A stretch of 8,494 nucleotides of DNA from an uncultured Oceanospirillaceae bacterium (GCA_937974825.1 CALJVD010000065.1:1-8494); one strand, 5' to 3'. Shown: positions 1 through 7,242, counted from the first letter of the stretch. The notes: generated from the sequence alone by a model not told the origin. Translations and numbers: made by a program.

Positions 1-54
1 TTAAACAGCCAAATTCAGCTCAATATTCATAGCCAACACTGTCATAGCATTCCT

Positions 55-87
55 TAAAAAATATTGTAAGGAGGTCTGCCTCCTTAC
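55..87 (-). terminator. Rho-independent terminator of ahr
   Basis: A perfect 9-bp inverted repeat (GTAAGGAGG at 66-74 and CCTCCTTAC at 79-87, loop of 4) lies 20 bp past the ahr stop codon. Read leftward, the stem is followed directly by AATATTTTTT, a U-rich tail, so the polarity fits termination of ahr transcripts. Rightward it has no T-run and should not work that way. The 3' arm in the leftward RNA also equals the anti-Shine-Dalgarno tail of 16S rRNA, probably by chance. Confidence 0.85.
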
Positions 88-106
88 GTGTCTTTAACAT
101 CATTCG

Positions 107-1108
107 TTATCGCTTTAATACTACTCTGTATCTCGCCTTCCCTGCCTCTAAATGTTCTATCGCCTCGTTCACTTCTGACATAGGAAACACCTCCACCTGC
201 GGCTGGATATTATGCCTAACAGCAAACTCTAACATCTGAGCAATAACGGCCGGACTTCCTACCGGAGACGATGAGATAGAACGCTGCGCTTCCATTAACG
301 CCATAATGTTGATGGGAACTGCTTCTAAGAGCGCACCAACAAAATGAAGACGGCCTTTTGGACGCAATGTACGAACAAAATCATGCCACGGCAGGCTCAC
401 GTTCACTGTCACTATAATGAAATCGAAATAGTTTTTTGCGCTTTTAATATCGCTCTTATCGGCAGAATTTAAAGTACGTGTGGCCCCCAGTGCTAATGCT
501 TCTTTACGCTTAGCTTCGGTTGAGGTAAAGGCGGTCACCTCACAACCCCACTTACTTAAAAACTGTATGGCTAAATGCCCTAAACCACCGATACCTACCA
601 CCGCTACTCGATCGGTCGGTTTAATACCAAACTGAACGATTGGGTTAAATACTGTAATTCCGCCACAAAACAAAGGGCCGGCAACTTCACTCGAAAGGCC
701 ATCGGGTAGTTTCACTACGCTGGTTGCTTGTGCACGCACTTTGTCGGCAAAACCACCATGATGATGCACTATAGTAGGCTGTGCCTTATCACACAGATTG
801 TGATCTCCACCTAAACAGGTATTACAGTGGTTACAATAGCCACTGTGCCAGCCTAATCCTACTCTGTCGCCAACCTGCAGACCTTTAACTTGATTTCCGA
901 GTGCCTTAACTCGGCCAGAAACTTCATGCCCCGCGACCAGCGGGTACTGACTAACACCCCACTCATTATTGAGCATACTTAAATCGCTGTGGCATAAACC
1001 GCAGTATTCAACCGCTATTTCTACTTCATTGTCACCCAGTGCGCCGGCTTCGTATTCATAAGGCTGAAGCTTTTCACCGGCCGCCATGGCCGCATATGCT
1101 TTAATCAT
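107..1108 (-). CDS. ahr: NADPH-dependent aldehyde reductase Ahr (zinc-type alcohol dehydrogenase family)
   Basis: This is a cytosolic medium-chain dehydrogenase that reduces a broad range of aldehydes to alcohols with NADPH. At 333 residues it is close to E. coli Ahr (YjgB, about 339), and many blocks read alike from memory, for example the CHSDLSM and NEWG-SQYPLVAGHE segments and the C-terminal GKARYRVVLK. Catalytic zinc ligands are C36, H61/E62 and C148. The structural zinc loop is C92, C95, C98 and C106. The Rossmann motif GIGGLG is at 172-177, and the stretch after strand 2 (around 193-202, Ser/Thr then Lys/Arg) favours NADP over NAD. It stands alone, divergent from ribA across 207 bp, with its own terminator at 55-87. 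The ATG at 1106-1108 matches the family N-terminus, but only a weak GAGA-type ribosome site precedes it and I could not pick a clear promoter. Physiological substrate is unknown; aldehyde detoxification is inferred. Confidence 0.9.
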   Translation of the reverse strand: MIKAYAAMAAGEKLQPYEYEAGALGDNEVEIAVEYCGLCHSDLSMLNNEWGVSQYPLVAGHEVSGRVKALGNQVKGLQVGDRVGLGWHSGYCNHCNTCLGGDHNLCDKAQPTIVHHHGGFADKVRAQATSVVKLPDGLSSEVAGPLFCGGITVFNPIVQFGIKPTDRVAVVGIGGLGHLAIQFLSKWGCEVTAFTSTEAKRKEALALGATRTLNSADKSDIKSAKNYFDFIIVTVNVSLPWHDFVRTLRPKGRLHFVGALLEAVPINIMALMEAQRSISSSPVGSPAVIAQMLEFAVRHNIQPQVEVFPMSEVNEAIEHLEAGKARYRVVLKR

Positions 1109-1255
1109 TATTAAACGCTCTCACTTAAACAGATGTATTTAGGTTCTACGCTAGCATACTGTGCCTTTGTTACCTAAAGATTAAATAATAATAGCTGAGC
1201 AGTCTCTCTTTAAGAAAAAGGTGAGTATTTGTCAGGGTAAAACTCCTGCAAAGAT

Positions 1256-1284
1256 TAGTCACAACTACAGAAGACTGTTAGAAT
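1256..1284 (+). promoter_or_regulatory. Likely sigma70 promoter of ribA
   Basis: TAGTCA (1256-1261, 4 of 6 to TTGACA) and TAGAAT (1279-1284, 5 of 6 to TATAAT) are separated by 17 bp. Transcription would begin near 1291, giving a leader of about 25 nt. That leaves no room for an FMN riboswitch and makes a start at TTG 1292 unlikely. Assigned by eye from consensus only. Confidence 0.5.
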
Positions 1285-1303
1285 ACGCGCCTTGATTTAT
1301 CTT

Positions 1304-1307
1304 GGAG
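1304..1307 (+). promoter_or_regulatory. Ribosome binding site deciding the ribA start
   Basis: GGAG lies 8 nt before the TTG at 1316, which is optimal spacing. The upstream in-frame TTG at 1292 has no purine-rich site before it, and the GTG at 1307 overlaps the GGAG itself. With the 1316 start, the protein lines up residue for residue with E. coli RibA. Confidence 0.75.
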
Positions 1308-1315
1308 TGCATCTG

Positions 1316-1945
1316 TTGAGCATTTCTTACGTTGCATCATCAAAATTACCTACCCCTTTTGGCACATTCACCATGCACGGTTTTGAAGATTCTGAAACCG
1401 GTAAGGAACATGTTGCTTTATCGATGGGTGACATTGACTCGGGTGAGCCTGTACTTGCGCGCGCCCACTCCGAATGTTTAACCGGCGACGCGTTATTTAG
1501 CTTGCGTTGTGACTGTGGTTTTCAATTAGAAGCAGCACTAAAAGCGGTATCAGACGCTAAACGCGGTGTGGTTCTGTATTTACGCCAAGAAGGTCGTGGC
1601 ATTGGTTTATTAAATAAAATCAAAGCTTACAACCTGCAAGACCAAGGTGCAGATACCGTTGAAGCCAACGAACGTTTAGGTTTTGCTGCCGATATGCGTA
1701 ACTATTCTATGTGCCAGCCTATGTTAGAGCACTTAGGGGTTAAACATATTCGCTTAATGACGAACAATCCACGTAAAGTGAAAGCATTGTCAGAAGCTGG
1801 GGTAGATGTCGTTGAGCGCGTACCTCTGCAAGTAGGTCGCAACCCTTTCAATGATGGGTACTTAAATACCAAAGCGTCAAAACTTGGGCACTTTTTACCG
1901 CAAGCACCCGAAGCTCCACTAATCACTCATCAGGACGATGATTAA
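1316..1945 (+). CDS. ribA: GTP cyclohydrolase II
   Basis: It opens the imidazole ring of GTP, releasing formate and pyrophosphate to give 2,5-diamino-6-ribosylamino-4(3H)-pyrimidinone 5'-phosphate, the committed step of riboflavin synthesis in the cytosol. From the TTG start it is 209 residues (E. coli 196) and the numbering matches E. coli: zinc ligands C54, C65 and C67 in the HSECLTGD and RCDCG blocks, Y105 in KAY, and R128. The motifs RQEGRGIGLLNK (90-101) and ERVPL (167-171) are intact. The protein is RibA only, with no RibB (DHBP synthase) domain fused in front. The last dozen or so residues are an acidic extension beyond the E. coli end. A longer reading from TTG 1292 would add eight residues that no family member needs. 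It converges on dxs, the stop codons abutting. Confidence 0.95.
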   Translation: MSISYVASSKLPTPFGTFTMHGFEDSETGKEHVALSMGDIDSGEPVLARAHSECLTGDALFSLRCDCGFQLEAALKAVSDAKRGVVLYLRQEGRGIGLLNKIKAYNLQDQGADTVEANERLGFAADMRNYSMCQPMLEHLGVKHIRLMTNNPRKVKALSEAGVDVVERVPLQVGRNPFNDGYLNTKASKLGHFLPQAPEAPLITHQDDD

Positions 1946-3811
1946 TTAGATAGTTTCTAGCCTTTGTTTAACAGAGGCTAGTATCCCTTCTGCATCTAAT
2001 CCGCAATCGGCGTATTGCTCTGCCGGTGATGCATGATCAATATAACGATCTGGAATCCCTATAGTCAGTACTTGGCTTTTAATCTTAGATTCGGCCAATA
2101 CTTCCAGTACGGCACTACCAGCTCCGCCCTGTACGGCACCATCTTCTAGCGTTACCAACAAGTCGTGAGTACTTGCTAACTCAACCACTAGCTCTGCATC
2201 CATGGGTTTAACAAAGCGCATATCGGCAACGGTTGCATCTAGGATATCAGCAACCTCTAATGCTTGCGCAACTGGCGCACCAAAAGCTAAGAATGCAACT
2301 TTTTGGCCCTGACGACGAATGACACCTTTACCCATTGGTAGGCTTTCTAGTTCGGCTTCAAGAGCAGCACCAACACCCTGGCCACGGGGGTAACGTACTG
2401 CGGCTGGCCCTTGATGCATATAACCGGTGTATAGCATTTGACGACATTCATTTTCATTAGAAGGTGCCATTACTACCATGTTAGGAATGCAGCGTAGGTA
2501 GCTTAAATCATATACGCCATGATGCGTTGGACCGTCTTCACCCACTAACCCTGCACGATCAATAGCAAATAGCACATCTAAATCTTGCAAAGCAACATCG
2601 TGAATTAACTGATCATAGGCGCGTTGCAAGAAAGTAGAATAAATAGCGACTACGGGCTTAGCACCTTCACAGGCCAGCCCAGCTGCCAAGGTAACTGCGT
2701 GCTGCTCAGCAATTGCAACATCAAAGTAGCGCTTTGGAAATTCGTTTGAAAAACGCACCATATCGGAACCTTCACGCATGGCGGGAGTAATTCCCATTAG
2801 GCGCTTATCGGCGGCAGCCATTTCGCACAACCACTCGCCAAAAATATTGGAGTAGGTTGGACCAGGAGTACTCGGTTGTGCATTCACGCCTTTTAATGCG
2901 TGATACTTGATAGGGTCTTCTTCTGCAGGAAGAAAGCCTTTGCCTTTTTTTGTCACTAGGTGAAGAATTCTAGGACCTTTTAGCTGCTTTAAGTTATTCA
3001 GCGTGGCAACTAACTCATCAATATCGTGGCCATCTAATGGGCCATAATAGTTAAACCCTAGCTCTTCAAAAATTGTGCTAGGGGCAACCATGCCCTTCAT
3101 GTGCTCTTCTGTTTTACGTGCAAACTCCCAAGCAGCAGGTAAGGCTTCTAACATGCGCTTACTGCCAGTACGTAAGCTTGAGTAAGCTGGGCTAGACCAA
3201 ATTCGAGTAAAGTATTTATTAAGTGCGCTGACACTGTTAGATATCGACATATCGTTGTCGTTAAGAATAATCAGCAGATTGGCTTTTTCACGCCCTGCAT
3301 GATTTAACGCTTCAAAGGCCATACCTGCCGTCATAGCGCCATCGCCAATAACAGCGACAACCTGACGATCATCCCCTTTTGCCTGTAAAGCCAGCGCCAT
3401 GCCTAAGGCGGCACTAATAGAGGTGCTCGAATGCCCCACACCAAAGGTGTCGTATTCGCTTTCAGAACGTAAATTAAACGCAGATAAGCCATCTTTACTG
3501 CGAATAGTAGGTAATTCTTCACGTCGACCGGTTAAAACTTTGTGCGGATAGGCTTGGTGCCCCACATCCCACACAACCCGATCATCGGGAGTGTTAAAGA
3601 CATAATGCAATGCCGCGGTAAGCTCAACCACACCCAAACCGGCCGCAAAGTGACCACCCGATTGATTAACGCTATACAGTAAGTATTCACGCAATTGCGA
3701 GCAAAGTTCAGGCAACTGATCGCCGTCTAATTTTCGCAAATCACTTGGTGCGTCAATACTATCCAGCAAAGGGGTATTAGGGCGCGTGTTAGGTATTTCA
3801 GTAAAATTCAT
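1946..3811 (-). CDS. dxs: 1-deoxy-D-xylulose-5-phosphate synthase
   Basis: This thiamine-diphosphate enzyme condenses pyruvate with glyceraldehyde 3-phosphate to DXP, the entry and usual flux-controlling step of the MEP isoprenoid pathway; DXP also feeds thiamine and pyridoxal synthesis. The 621 residues match the family length (E. coli 620). Visible landmarks are H54 (SGGHF), the ThDP/Mg motif GDG 156-158 through N184-N186, catalytic E369 in AIAEQHAVT, Y391, the DRAG block at 418-421, and D426. The C-terminal transketolase domain is complete. The ATG at 3809-3811 is the first possible start, since an in-frame TGA lies 9 nt upstream. No good Shine-Dalgarno precedes it (only GTAAG, 3 nt away). 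It is last of xseB-ispA-dxs, 117 nt after ispA, and its final codons contain an inverted repeat facing ribA. Confidence 0.97.
   Translation of the reverse strand: MNFTEIPNTRPNTPLLDSIDAPSDLRKLDGDQLPELCSQLREYLLYSVNQSGGHFAAGLGVVELTAALHYVFNTPDDRVVWDVGHQAYPHKVLTGRREELPTIRSKDGLSAFNLRSESEYDTFGVGHSSTSISAALGMALALQAKGDDRQVVAVIGDGAMTAGMAFEALNHAGREKANLLIILNDNDMSISNSVSALNKYFTRIWSSPAYSSLRTGSKRMLEALPAAWEFARKTEEHMKGMVAPSTIFEELGFNYYGPLDGHDIDELVATLNNLKQLKGPRILHLVTKKGKGFLPAEEDPIKYHALKGVNAQPSTPGPTYSNIFGEWLCEMAAADKRLMGITPAMREGSDMVRFSNEFPKRYFDVAIAEQHAVTLAAGLACEGAKPVVAIYSTFLQRAYDQLIHDVALQDLDVLFAIDRAGLVGEDGPTHHGVYDLSYLRCIPNMVVMAPSNENECRQMLYTGYMHQGPAAVRYPRGQGVGAALEAELESLPMGKGVIRRQGQKVAFLAFGAPVAQALEVADILDATVADMRFVKPMDAELVVELASTHDLLVTLEDGAVQGGAGSAVLEVLAESKIKSQVLTIGIPDRYIDHASPAEQYADCGLDAEGILASVKQRLETI
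1957..1981. repeat. Inverted repeat at the ribA/dxs convergent junction, possible shared terminator
   Basis: CTAGCCTTTGTT and AACAGAGGCTAG form a near-perfect dyad of 12 paired positions (one G-U or A-C position depending on strand) around a single central base, so in RNA about 9-10 bp with a short loop. It begins 11 bp past the ribA stop and lies inside the last dozen codons of dxs. No T-run follows on either strand, so intrinsic termination is uncertain; it may protect the 3' end or slow polymerase. Confidence 0.45.
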
Positions 3812-3837
3812 TGGCTTACATCAGCAAAACAGATTAA

Positions 3838-3901
3838 TTCACCAAAGGTGAAACAAGAGCGGTATTCTACCGATTGTTAGACCTAATGAGTAGTACATTA
3901 G
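3838..3901 (-). other. Three tandem short hairpins between ispA and dxs
   Basis: In leftward order the RNA can form CTAATG/CATTAG (3883-3901, loop 7), CGGTA-GAA-TACCG (3860-3872) and TTCACC-TTT-GGTGAA (3838-3852), all perfectly paired. They occupy most of the 117-nt gap between the ispA stop and the dxs start. The last is followed by a modestly U-rich stretch, too weak to call a terminator. TTAGACCT also occurs twice 21 bp apart (3877-3884 and 3898-3905). Role unknown; processing, mRNA stability or attenuation of dxs are possible. Confidence 0.4.
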
Positions 3902-3928
3902 ACCTTGTGAGGAGAATTCCAAATATTA

Positions 3929-4813
3929 CTAATGGTCTCGGCTGACAATATAGTCAGCAAGCTGAGTCAATACCGCCACATCAGCGTCAAGCTGCTGCAG
4001 GGCACCCTTAGCAGTCTCAACGGTTTCATACGCTTTTTTGCGGGCAACCTCTAAACCTAACAACGCTGGGTAAGTAGGCTTATTATTTTCTTGGTCTTTA
4101 CCTTGGCTTTTACCCAGTGCCGACGTGTTACCCTCGACATCAAGCACGTCATCCCAAATTTGAAACGCCAAACCAATGGCATCAGCGTAGGTGATAAGAG
4201 CAGCTTGCTGCTTCTGGTTTAAAGACGCATTGGCACAAATAGCACCCATCCGTACAGACGCCTGAATCAAAGCACCGGTTTTTTTGCGATGCATGGCTTC
4301 TAACTCGTCTAACGACATGGTTTTATTGACATGGTTTAAATCGGTGCTTTGACCGGCCACCATGCCTGCACCACCAGCCGCTTTAGATAACACTTGCACT
4401 AAGCGTAAGCGTTGCTCGACGCTTAGCTCGTCTGCATTAGCCAACACTTCAAAAGCTGAGGTTAGTAAGCCATCACCAGCCAATATTGCATTGGCCTCAC
4501 CGTATACTATATGACAAGTAGGCTTGCCTCGACGTAGGTCATCGTCATCCATCGCGGGTAAATCATCATGCACCAAGCTATAACTATGAATCATCTCCAT
4601 GGCTACAGCTGCTGAATCTGCCTTCTCTAAACTTGCACCAAAGGCCTGCGCAGTGGCATACACTAAAAAAGGACGTAAGCGCTTACCACCATTAAGCACC
4701 CCATAATGCATAGATTTCGCTAAATGCTCATCGGCTATCTTTAGCGCATCTAACTTTTTCTCTAGCTGTAAAACAATACGTTCTTGTATGTCAGCCAACT
4801 GGGTCTTAAGCAT
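3929..4813 (-). CDS. ispA: Farnesyl-diphosphate synthase (short-chain trans-polyprenyl transferase)
   Basis: It condenses dimethylallyl or geranyl diphosphate with isopentenyl diphosphate to give farnesyl diphosphate, the precursor of undecaprenyl carrier lipid and quinone side chains. At 294 residues it is near E. coli IspA (299). The substrate-entry motif GGKRLRP is at 42-48. The first aspartate-rich motif (D83, D84, D89 in HDDLPAMDDDD) carries the two-residue insertion typical of bacterial type II farnesyl synthases. The second is D221-D222-x-x-D225, followed by GKDQENNKPTYP at 238-249. The ATG is 2 nt after the xseB stop codon and lacks its own Shine-Dalgarno, so translation is probably coupled to xseB. 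Context with dxs supports an isoprenoid operon. A geranylgeranyl product cannot be fully excluded by sequence alone. Confidence 0.95.
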   Translation of the reverse strand: MLKTQLADIQERIVLQLEKKLDALKIADEHLAKSMHYGVLNGGKRLRPFLVYATAQAFGASLEKADSAAVAMEMIHSYSLVHDDLPAMDDDDLRRGKPTCHIVYGEANAILAGDGLLTSAFEVLANADELSVEQRLRLVQVLSKAAGGAGMVAGQSTDLNHVNKTMSLDELEAMHRKKTGALIQASVRMGAICANASLNQKQQAALITYADAIGLAFQIWDDVLDVEGNTSALGKSQGKDQENNKPTYPALLGLEVARKKAYETVETAKGALQQLDADVAVLTQLADYIVSRDH

Positions 4814-4815
4814 GG

Positions 4816-5055
4816 TTAAAGCGTCTCATCATTAAACGGCTGAGCAATGCTTTCACCATTCTTTTCTAAAAGCACATTCACTCGTTGCTCTGCTTTAGCT
4901 AAGGCTTCCTGACACTGGCGTGTTAAGGCAACCCCTTTTTCAAAAGCTTGCAATGAATCCTCTAACGAGAGCTCTCCACTTTCCATACGTAATACTAACT
5001 GCTCTAAGTCCGTTAAAGCGGCTTCAAACGAAAACTGTTCAGCTTTTTTGCTCAT
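4816..5055 (-). CDS. xseB: Exodeoxyribonuclease VII small subunit
   Basis: XseB binds several copies to the XseA large subunit to form exonuclease VII, which degrades single-stranded DNA from both ends in mismatch and damage repair. From ATG 5055 it is 79 residues (E. coli 80), beginning MSKK, with the family helical hairpin: F9-F10 region (SFEAAL), LEQLVLRMESGELSLEDSL at about 18-36, and the AEQRV block at 55-59. A longer reading from GTG 5064 is rejected because that GTG is part of the ribosome site. It leads the xseB-ispA-dxs unit, a conserved gammaproteobacterial order with no clear functional link between ExoVII and isoprenoids. No xseA lies in the window. Confidence 0.93.
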   Translation of the reverse strand: MSKKAEQFSFEAALTDLEQLVLRMESGELSLEDSLQAFEKGVALTRQCQEALAKAEQRVNVLLEKNGESIAQPFNDETL

Positions 5056-5060
5056 GGGTA

Positions 5061-5067
5061 TCACCTT
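5061..5067 (-). promoter_or_regulatory. Ribosome binding site of xseB
   Basis: Read leftward, AAGGTGA complements the 16S rRNA tail over most of its length and ends 5 nt before ATG 5055. The GTG in it (5064-5062) opens the longer frame, but as part of the Shine-Dalgarno it is very unlikely to be the start. Confidence 0.75.
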
Positions 5068-5074
5068 TTTTAAG

Positions 5075-5092
5075 GGCGTTTACACTAACGCC
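5075..5092. repeat. Perfect dyad GGCGTT-n6-AACGCC over the xseB promoter
   Basis: Two 6-bp arms (5075-5080 and 5087-5092) are exact inverted repeats around a 6-bp centre. The dyad covers the predicted -10 and start point of xseB transcription. It has the form of an operator half-site pair, or of a hairpin at the very 5' end of the mRNA. No known regulator consensus is recognised. Confidence 0.5.
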
Positions 5093-5110
5093 AAGCAGGT
5101 CTTTGGTCAA
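5082..5110 (-). promoter_or_regulatory. Likely promoter of xseB-ispA-dxs
   Basis: Leftward, TTGACC (5110-5105, 5 of 6) and TAGTGT (5087-5082, 3 of 6) are 17 bp apart. Transcription would begin near 5075, about 20 nt before ATG 5055. The strong -35 and ideal spacing favour it; the -10 is weak. Confidence 0.5.
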
Positions 5111-5141
5111 TGCCACCGCACCCTGCCACTATTCTACTGGA

Positions 5142-5168
5142 TTGCATTAATTGATTTTACGCTATACT
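5142..5168 (+). promoter_or_regulatory. Likely promoter of rsmE
   Basis: TATACT (5163-5168, 5 of 6) is a good -10. The best -35 is TTGCAT (5142-5147, 4 of 6) at a short 15-bp spacing. The start point would be near 5175, about 28 nt before ATG 5203. It does not overlap the divergent xseB promoter. Confidence 0.45.
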
Positions 5169-5202
5169 AGCGCCTTAGCCCATTCTGATAAGTGTCGATT
5201 CT

Positions 5203-5928
5203 ATGCCGCGTATTTATTTCCCCTCCGATCTTACCCTTAACGCTACCTATGAGCTTGATAGCGATAATGCGACCCATTTAATACGAGTCTTACGCTTAAC
5301 TAATGGCGACCCTATCGATGTGTTTGACGGCAATGGTAATGAGTACTCGGCCGTTTTATGTGACGTTCAAAAAAAGAGTGCATCCTTTCATGTCAACGAG
5401 CTCAATCGTCAAGAACCACAACAGGCACTTAGCTTACATTTAGGGCAGGTTGTATCTAAGGGCGACCGTATGGACTTCACCATACAAAAAGCCACCGAAC
5501 TCGGCATTACCGATATTACCCCCCTATGGAGTGAGCGATGTGAAGTGCGCTTAAAAGGTGATCGCTTAGAAAAGAAAATGGTGCATTGGCAGAATATTGC
5601 TATTAGTGCTTGCCAGCAAAGCGGACGTTGCAAAATACCGGTAATACACCCGCCCATGGATTACCTTGACTGGGCAAAAAATACAAATGCAGATATTCGC
5701 TTACTGTTACACCCACACCAACAACAGCCATTAAGCCAATACGAACAGCCCCATAGTGTAGCTTTATTGATTGGTCCAGAAGGTGGTTTTAGTGAAGATG
5801 AAGTTGAATATGCGATTAACACCGGCTTTACCGGGTTACGTCTTGGACCACGCATACTGCGTACAGAAACCGCTAGTTTAGCGGCTTTGAGCGTACTGCA
5901 GTATGTGTGGGGAGATTTTACTAGTTAG
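5203..5928 (+). CDS. rsmE: 16S rRNA (uracil(1498)-N3)-methyltransferase
   Basis: It methylates N3 of U1498 in the decoding region of the assembled 30S subunit, using S-adenosylmethionine. The 241 residues match E. coli RsmE (243). An N-terminal PUA-like RNA-binding part starts with PRIYFP and includes HLIRVLR (25-31). The SPOUT methyltransferase part follows from about residue 75, with the family motifs QKATELG (95-101), ACQQSGR (136-142), LLIGPEGGFS (188-197) and LGPRILRTETA (214-224), the last two forming the trefoil-knot SAM site. The ATG at 5203 has only a weak AAG-type ribosome site but matches the family N-terminus. It ends in tandem stops TAG-TAA and converges on metY, 9 bp away; there is no obvious terminator between them. 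Confidence 0.95.
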   Translation: MPRIYFPSDLTLNATYELDSDNATHLIRVLRLTNGDPIDVFDGNGNEYSAVLCDVQKKSASFHVNELNRQEPQQALSLHLGQVVSKGDRMDFTIQKATELGITDITPLWSERCEVRLKGDRLEKKMVHWQNIAISACQQSGRCKIPVIHPPMDYLDWAKNTNADIRLLLHPHQQQPLSQYEQPHSVALLIGPEGGFSEDEVEYAINTGFTGLRLGPRILRTETASLAALSVLQYVWGDFTS

Positions 5929-5937
5929 TAAAAGCGC

Positions 5938-7206
5938 CTATTTGGCAGCAGCCAATGCTTGCTCTAAATCTGCAATAATATCGTCAATGTGCTCGATACC
6001 GATACATAGACGGACAAGATCACGACTCACACCCGCAGATGCCAACTCTTCTTCATTTAACTGACGGTGAGTGGTTGATGCAGGGTGCGACGCCAAGCTT
6101 TTGGTATCACCAATGTTTACTAGGCGCTTAAACATTTGTAGAGCATCAATAAACTTAGTGCCGGCTTCGATTCCACCTTTAATACCGAAACTTAAAATAG
6201 CTGAAGGCTTGCCCTTCACTACTGTTTTAGCAATCTCGTAGTACTTGTTGCTTGGTAAGCCTGCGTAGTTAACCCAGTTAACTTGCTCGTGATTTTCTAA
6301 ATACTCTGCTACTTTCTGTGCATTTTCAACGTGACGATCCATACGCAACGCCAAAGTTTCTAATCCTTGGATAATTAAGAAAGCGTTAAATGGTGATAAC
6401 GCAGCACCCATGTTACGCAAGGGCACGACACGCGCACGAGTAATATAAGCGGCTTCACCAATATCCGCATAGATTACGCCATGATAAGAAGGATCAGGCT
6501 CATTAAAACGAGGGAAACGTGGGTTGTCTTTCCATTGGAACTTACCCGAGTCAACGATCGCACCTGCCACAGTGGTACCATGACCACCAATGTACTTAGT
6601 CAAAGAGTGAACGATAATATCGGCACCCAGCTCGAAGGGGCGACATAAGTATGGCGTAGCAACTGTGTTATCAACGATGACTGGAACGCCGTGCTTGTGC
6701 GCCATATCTGAGATAGCTTTAATATCCACTACGTTACCAGCAGGGTTACCGATAGACTCACAATAAACCGCTTTAGTATTGTCATCAATTAACGCTTCTA
6801 ACGCGGCAACGTCGTCACCGTCAGCCATGCGTACATCAATACCGTATTGCGGTAAGGTGTGAGCAAATAAGTTATAAGTACCGCCGTAAATTTGACTGGT
6901 ACTGACGATGTTATCACCTGCACGGGCAATGGTTTGAATCGCAGCGGTGATAGCTGCCATACCTGACGCAACACACAAAGCACCCACGCCGCCTTCCATA
7001 GTGGCTAAACGCTCTTCAAGAATGCCGGTAGTAGGGTTCATAATACGGGTGTAAATATTACCAGGCTCTTTTAAGTCAAATAAATCTGCACCGTGCTGAG
7101 TATCACGAAAAGAGTAAGAAGTGGTTTGATAAATAGGCACCGCTACTGCACGAGTGGTTGGGTCTTCGCTAAAACCAGCGTGAATAGCTTGAGTTTCGAT
7201 TTTCAT
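5938..7206 (-). CDS. metY: O-acetylhomoserine sulfhydrylase (O-acetylhomoserine aminocarboxypropyltransferase)
   Basis: A PLP enzyme of the Cys/Met-metabolism family that converts O-acetylhomoserine plus sulfide to homocysteine and acetate, bypassing cystathionine. Family features: Y52-T53-R54 (phosphate contacts from the neighbouring subunit), S81-G82-M83, Y107 stacking on PLP, D179 in VDN, and the Schiff-base lysine K204 in HSLTKYIGGHG. At 422 residues it fits the MetY group (about 420-430) rather than the shorter MetB/MetC/MGL enzymes (about 380-400), the extra length lying mostly in the insertion at about 210-255 with DPSYHG. The ATG at 7206 has a good AAGGA 8 nt upstream (7219-7215). Some homologues are annotated as bifunctional cysteine synthases; that activity cannot be judged here. 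The 5' leader may be structured. Confidence 0.92.
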   Translation of the reverse strand: MKIETQAIHAGFSEDPTTRAVAVPIYQTTSYSFRDTQHGADLFDLKEPGNIYTRIMNPTTGILEERLATMEGGVGALCVASGMAAITAAIQTIARAGDNIVSTSQIYGGTYNLFAHTLPQYGIDVRMADGDDVAALEALIDDNTKAVYCESIGNPAGNVVDIKAISDMAHKHGVPVIVDNTVATPYLCRPFELGADIIVHSLTKYIGGHGTTVAGAIVDSGKFQWKDNPRFPRFNEPDPSYHGVIYADIGEAAYITRARVVPLRNMGAALSPFNAFLIIQGLETLALRMDRHVENAQKVAEYLENHEQVNWVNYAGLPSNKYYEIAKTVVKGKPSAILSFGIKGGIEAGTKFIDALQMFKRLVNIGDTKSLASHPASTTHRQLNEEELASAGVSRDLVRLCIGIEHIDDIIADLEQALAAAK

Positions 7207-7242
7207 GAAGTGAGTCCTTATGGTAAATAATTCTAGACAGGC

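Noticed and set aside
1..45. 14-codon leftward reading frame ATG 45 to TAA 1 with AAGGA upstream
   Set aside because: Too short, no family signature, and its ribosome site lies in the tail of the ahr terminator.
1221..1295. Short GTG-initiated frame upstream of ribA
   Set aside because: The AAAAAGGTG purine run abuts the GTG with no spacing, the product would be 24 residues, and the frame runs through the ribA promoter.
1292..1315. Eight-residue N-terminal extension of ribA from TTG 1292
   Set aside because: No ribosome site before it, it sits at the predicted transcription start, and family alignment begins at 1316.
1109..1315. FMN riboswitch before ribA
   Set aside because: No conserved FMN-element blocks seen, and the predicted leader is only about 25 nt.
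1702..1926. Leftward 74-codon frame inside ribA, and similar frames inside xseB, rsmE, metY and radA
   Set aside because: They lie opposite or out of phase with genes of clear family identity and show no recognisable protein features.
5056..5064. GTG 5064 as the xseB start
   Set aside because: The GTG is part of the Shine-Dalgarno AAGGTGA that serves ATG 5055.
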